DNA of 64,000 bases from Acanthornis magna (Eukaryota > Chordata > Aves > Passeriformes > Acanthizidae), in contig JAWUZG010000036.1 of assembly GCA_036785705.1 (NCBI GenBank), forward strand, positions 9,977,501-10,041,500, in the 5' to 3' direction. The notes beneath the pieces were generated by a model, which saw only the letters and a program-made list of their open reading frames with translations, did no database searches and was not told the origin of the DNA. Positions within the stretch are counted from its first letter, which is position 1, and the number at the start of each line of letters is the position of its first letter. Positions 61,732 to 64,000 of the stretch are shown piece after piece. Both the position numbers and the translations under genes were made by a program.

Positions 61732-64000
61732 TGAAACCTTTACTGTTTATCTTAGTATATTTCATATTTTCTGCTTAAGTGCTATTTCAGCTCTGCATGT
61801 CCCATAGCCAGAACAATAACTCTGGTGCTTCCAGCATATACACCATACAAATGTAGGAAGAGAGAATATGTATCATAGCAGAGAATGCCTGATAAAGAAA
61901 GCTCGATGTCAAGGCTAAGCAAATTTTATTCTTTCTCTCCAGCAAAAAGACAGAGGACATCAGTAGCATTCAAAATTAAAGCTTTTTCTCCCACTTTTAC
62001 CACAGTGAGCAGATTCTTCTCTTCCTCCTGAAAAAGTTCTGAAATAACAAAAGTTAAAAATTAAACCCCTAACGGTTTTTTGTGGAGTTGGAAGGGGCGG
62101 AAGATTCAATTATCATGTCAGAGTTGACTTTGTACATTGTTTTGGTTTACTTTTTATTATTTTATTCCTAACATAAAGAAGTAAAATATGATGTCATGAA
62201 TTTTTAGAAGTATTAACACAACAGAATAGTTTGTTTTTCAAAGTCACTGCAGTCTATTATATAATGACACACATACTGCATAATAACATATATTTGTGCA
62301 GCATTTAGGAAATGTGTGCTATTTACCTGATGGACTACAATAACTGCCTCAAAGCTACTACAGACTTTAAGGTAAACATGTGTTTTGGTATGCATACTAA
62401 TTTAAAAAAAAAACCATACTATTTACCCCATATGCTGTAATTACACAGTCTGTTGCATACATGCATAGAAAGGCACTTTTTTAAAAAGTGGATTTTCAAG
62501 ATGGTTCTTAATAGTTCCTTCAGAGTCATGTGAAGAAAGTACTTAGATGATAAATCAATCATTTTCAGTGACTTTTACTTATTTGTTGCTTGGGGTGTTG
62601 GAAATGCTTAGTCCGCTTTGGATTTTAAAAAGATTGGGTCATAACAGACAACACTGAATAAGTAGTGCTAGGAGTAAGTATGATATGACTGTCAGGTGAT
62701 CTCAAACTGTTTGTTAAAACCTGACTGTCTTCAAGGGTGGCACAAGTCCTCATGCAGAGTTAGCAAAACAGTGAGTGCAGAGCTCTGCTTGGGGGGCGCT
62801 GAGACCACGATCCAGCAGGATTAACTCAGAGTTTCCTTGTATGTGGATACACCAACATTTTAAATGTGCAGAACTATTTGTCTTAAAGGAAGTTGAAAAG
62901 TCTTCAGCTGCAAGATGCAGACCCCTGTCGATGTCTCTAGGGTCCAATGCAGTCCACACAGAACATAACAGAAAATTAACTTTTGTTTCGTTCTTCAAAG
63001 AAGACCTTCAGCAAAGAGAAATTATTCCTTTGGATTAAGAGAAAACCCTCTACGGTGTAGCTCATACATGTAGGCAAAGGTTTTGGGTTTGGATGTACAC
63101 AATTCTGTTACACAAAAGTCATAAATTTTTATTATTTCCTTTTTTTGTGTAATACTGCCATTGTGGACATGGATTTGCTTGCAGTGAATTTGGCCACAGG
63201 CCTGTGGAAACACGCTTGACTCTTTATCTTTTTTTCTTTATGTCAAGAATTTTCACATTATATAAATAAACCATATTTTTGATTCCTTCAACAAGTGTCT
63301 GGAGACATCTATTTTTTCATTGTTTTTCTTACCAGCATTCAATTTCCACAATATATCAGCAAATTTTGATATATGTTGAAGTTCGGAAAAATTAAAATTA
63401 TCACTTACTTAATTGAATTACAACAATTATTTGCTGTATTTGTGCAATCAAAATCAGAGCTTCCTTGCCATCCAAATAGAGACATTTTTAAGGTTAAAAA
63501 AACAAAAGAAAATTATTGGTAATGTCAGTTTACAAAGATATTTGAGAAAGTAAGCTGTTAAGACCCATAAGAATATAAATGATTAATAACATCTATTACC
63601 TCAACAAACATGTTTTTGTATTACCAGCAGTCAGACATGTCTTTTCATGCTATGTAGAACAAAAAGTGACATGGATTAATTATTATTCATTGTGAATTAG
63701 GGTACCTGACCTCAGATGTCCTTTGCAACACAAGGCCTAATTTTTTAAAAATTCATTATTATCGGAACAATATGAAATGCATTTTGTAAACAATCATTAA
63801 AACAAAAATGCTACATTAAATGGATAATGAAGTTGGAAAGATACAAAGGACACCGTGAATAATATGATTGTCTTTGTGAAAGCAGTGTCTAAAGCCTTGA
63901 ACATTTCCTTTCTCAGAGGAAAAAAAATGTTAGTACTAGACAGCTGTTGTGATACCTAGGAAAGGAGCTCTTATTTGAAGGCCATTTTTGTGCTTTGAAT

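Larger units (their letters stand above)
56952..64000. other. Unique AT-rich noncoding DNA, no confirmed gene
   Basis: No recognised exon or transposon. It includes a splice-site-bounded candidate at 58086-58190, a small CpG cluster near 59934-59982, two near-identical 17-base palindromes at 59985-60001 and 60385-60401, AT palindromic sequence at 60350-60385, and a T/G tract at 61682-61731. Open frames of 60-108 codons show no domains. Confidence 0.5.

Noticed and set aside
1..64000. CRISPR array, bacterial operons, phage or plasmid features
   Set aside because: The window has avian CR1 and LTR repeats and no dense coding; its tandem repeats are simple microsatellites without spacers.

Overview
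This window looks like nuclear DNA from a bird, probably a passerine. It is AT-rich, has very few CpGs and has no compact coding sequence. I recognise no protein-coding exon, tRNA, rRNA or other RNA gene. It reads as intergenic gene desert or the inside of a very large intron, and sequence alone cannot say which. The longest open frames are accidental: they lie in pentanucleotide repeats, in an LTR, or in sequence with no recognisable domain. The avian assignment rests on CR1 LINE copies with the bird-type 3' end and on two LTRs whose terminal sequences match abundant bird endogenous-retrovirus families as I remember them.

Layout. 1-13.4 kb: mostly unique AT-rich DNA. It holds a CpG-rich, motif-dense island at 4.2-4.53 kb that is a candidate regulatory element, and a small stem-loop at 6.56-6.60 kb. 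13.5-14.04 kb: a decayed non-LTR reverse-transcriptase fragment (minus strand) next to a 210-bp hexanucleotide array. 18.08-18.41 kb: CR1 3' end (plus). 21.49-21.54 kb: palindromic TG/TA/CA repeat. 22.3-22.9 kb: CR1 (minus). 27.205-28.406 kb: a complete-looking solo LTR (minus) with a matching target-site duplication and a 17-bp G-rich minisatellite inside it. 33.4-36.2 kb: repeat-poor DNA with several transcription-factor-like motifs. 36.95-38.10 kb: a rearranged CR1 mosaic (sense, antisense, sense) running into long purine pentanucleotide arrays. 38.2-39.2 kb: three poly-C runs. 41.811-42.401 kb: a second solo LTR (minus) with a near-perfect 5-bp duplication. 56.72-56.95 kb: a 231-bp CCCTT array. 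The rest is unique AT-rich DNA with scattered T/G tracts.

No set of genes works together here. The main content is the history of the repeats (CR1 rearrangement, LTR insertion followed by loss of the internal provirus, minisatellite growth inside an LTR), several sequences prone to non-B DNA structure, and a few candidate noncoding regulatory islands that would need cross-species alignment. I found no clear novel biological system. The most unusual local structures are the CR1 sense/antisense/sense mosaic and the LTR carrying an internal GC-box-like minisatellite.
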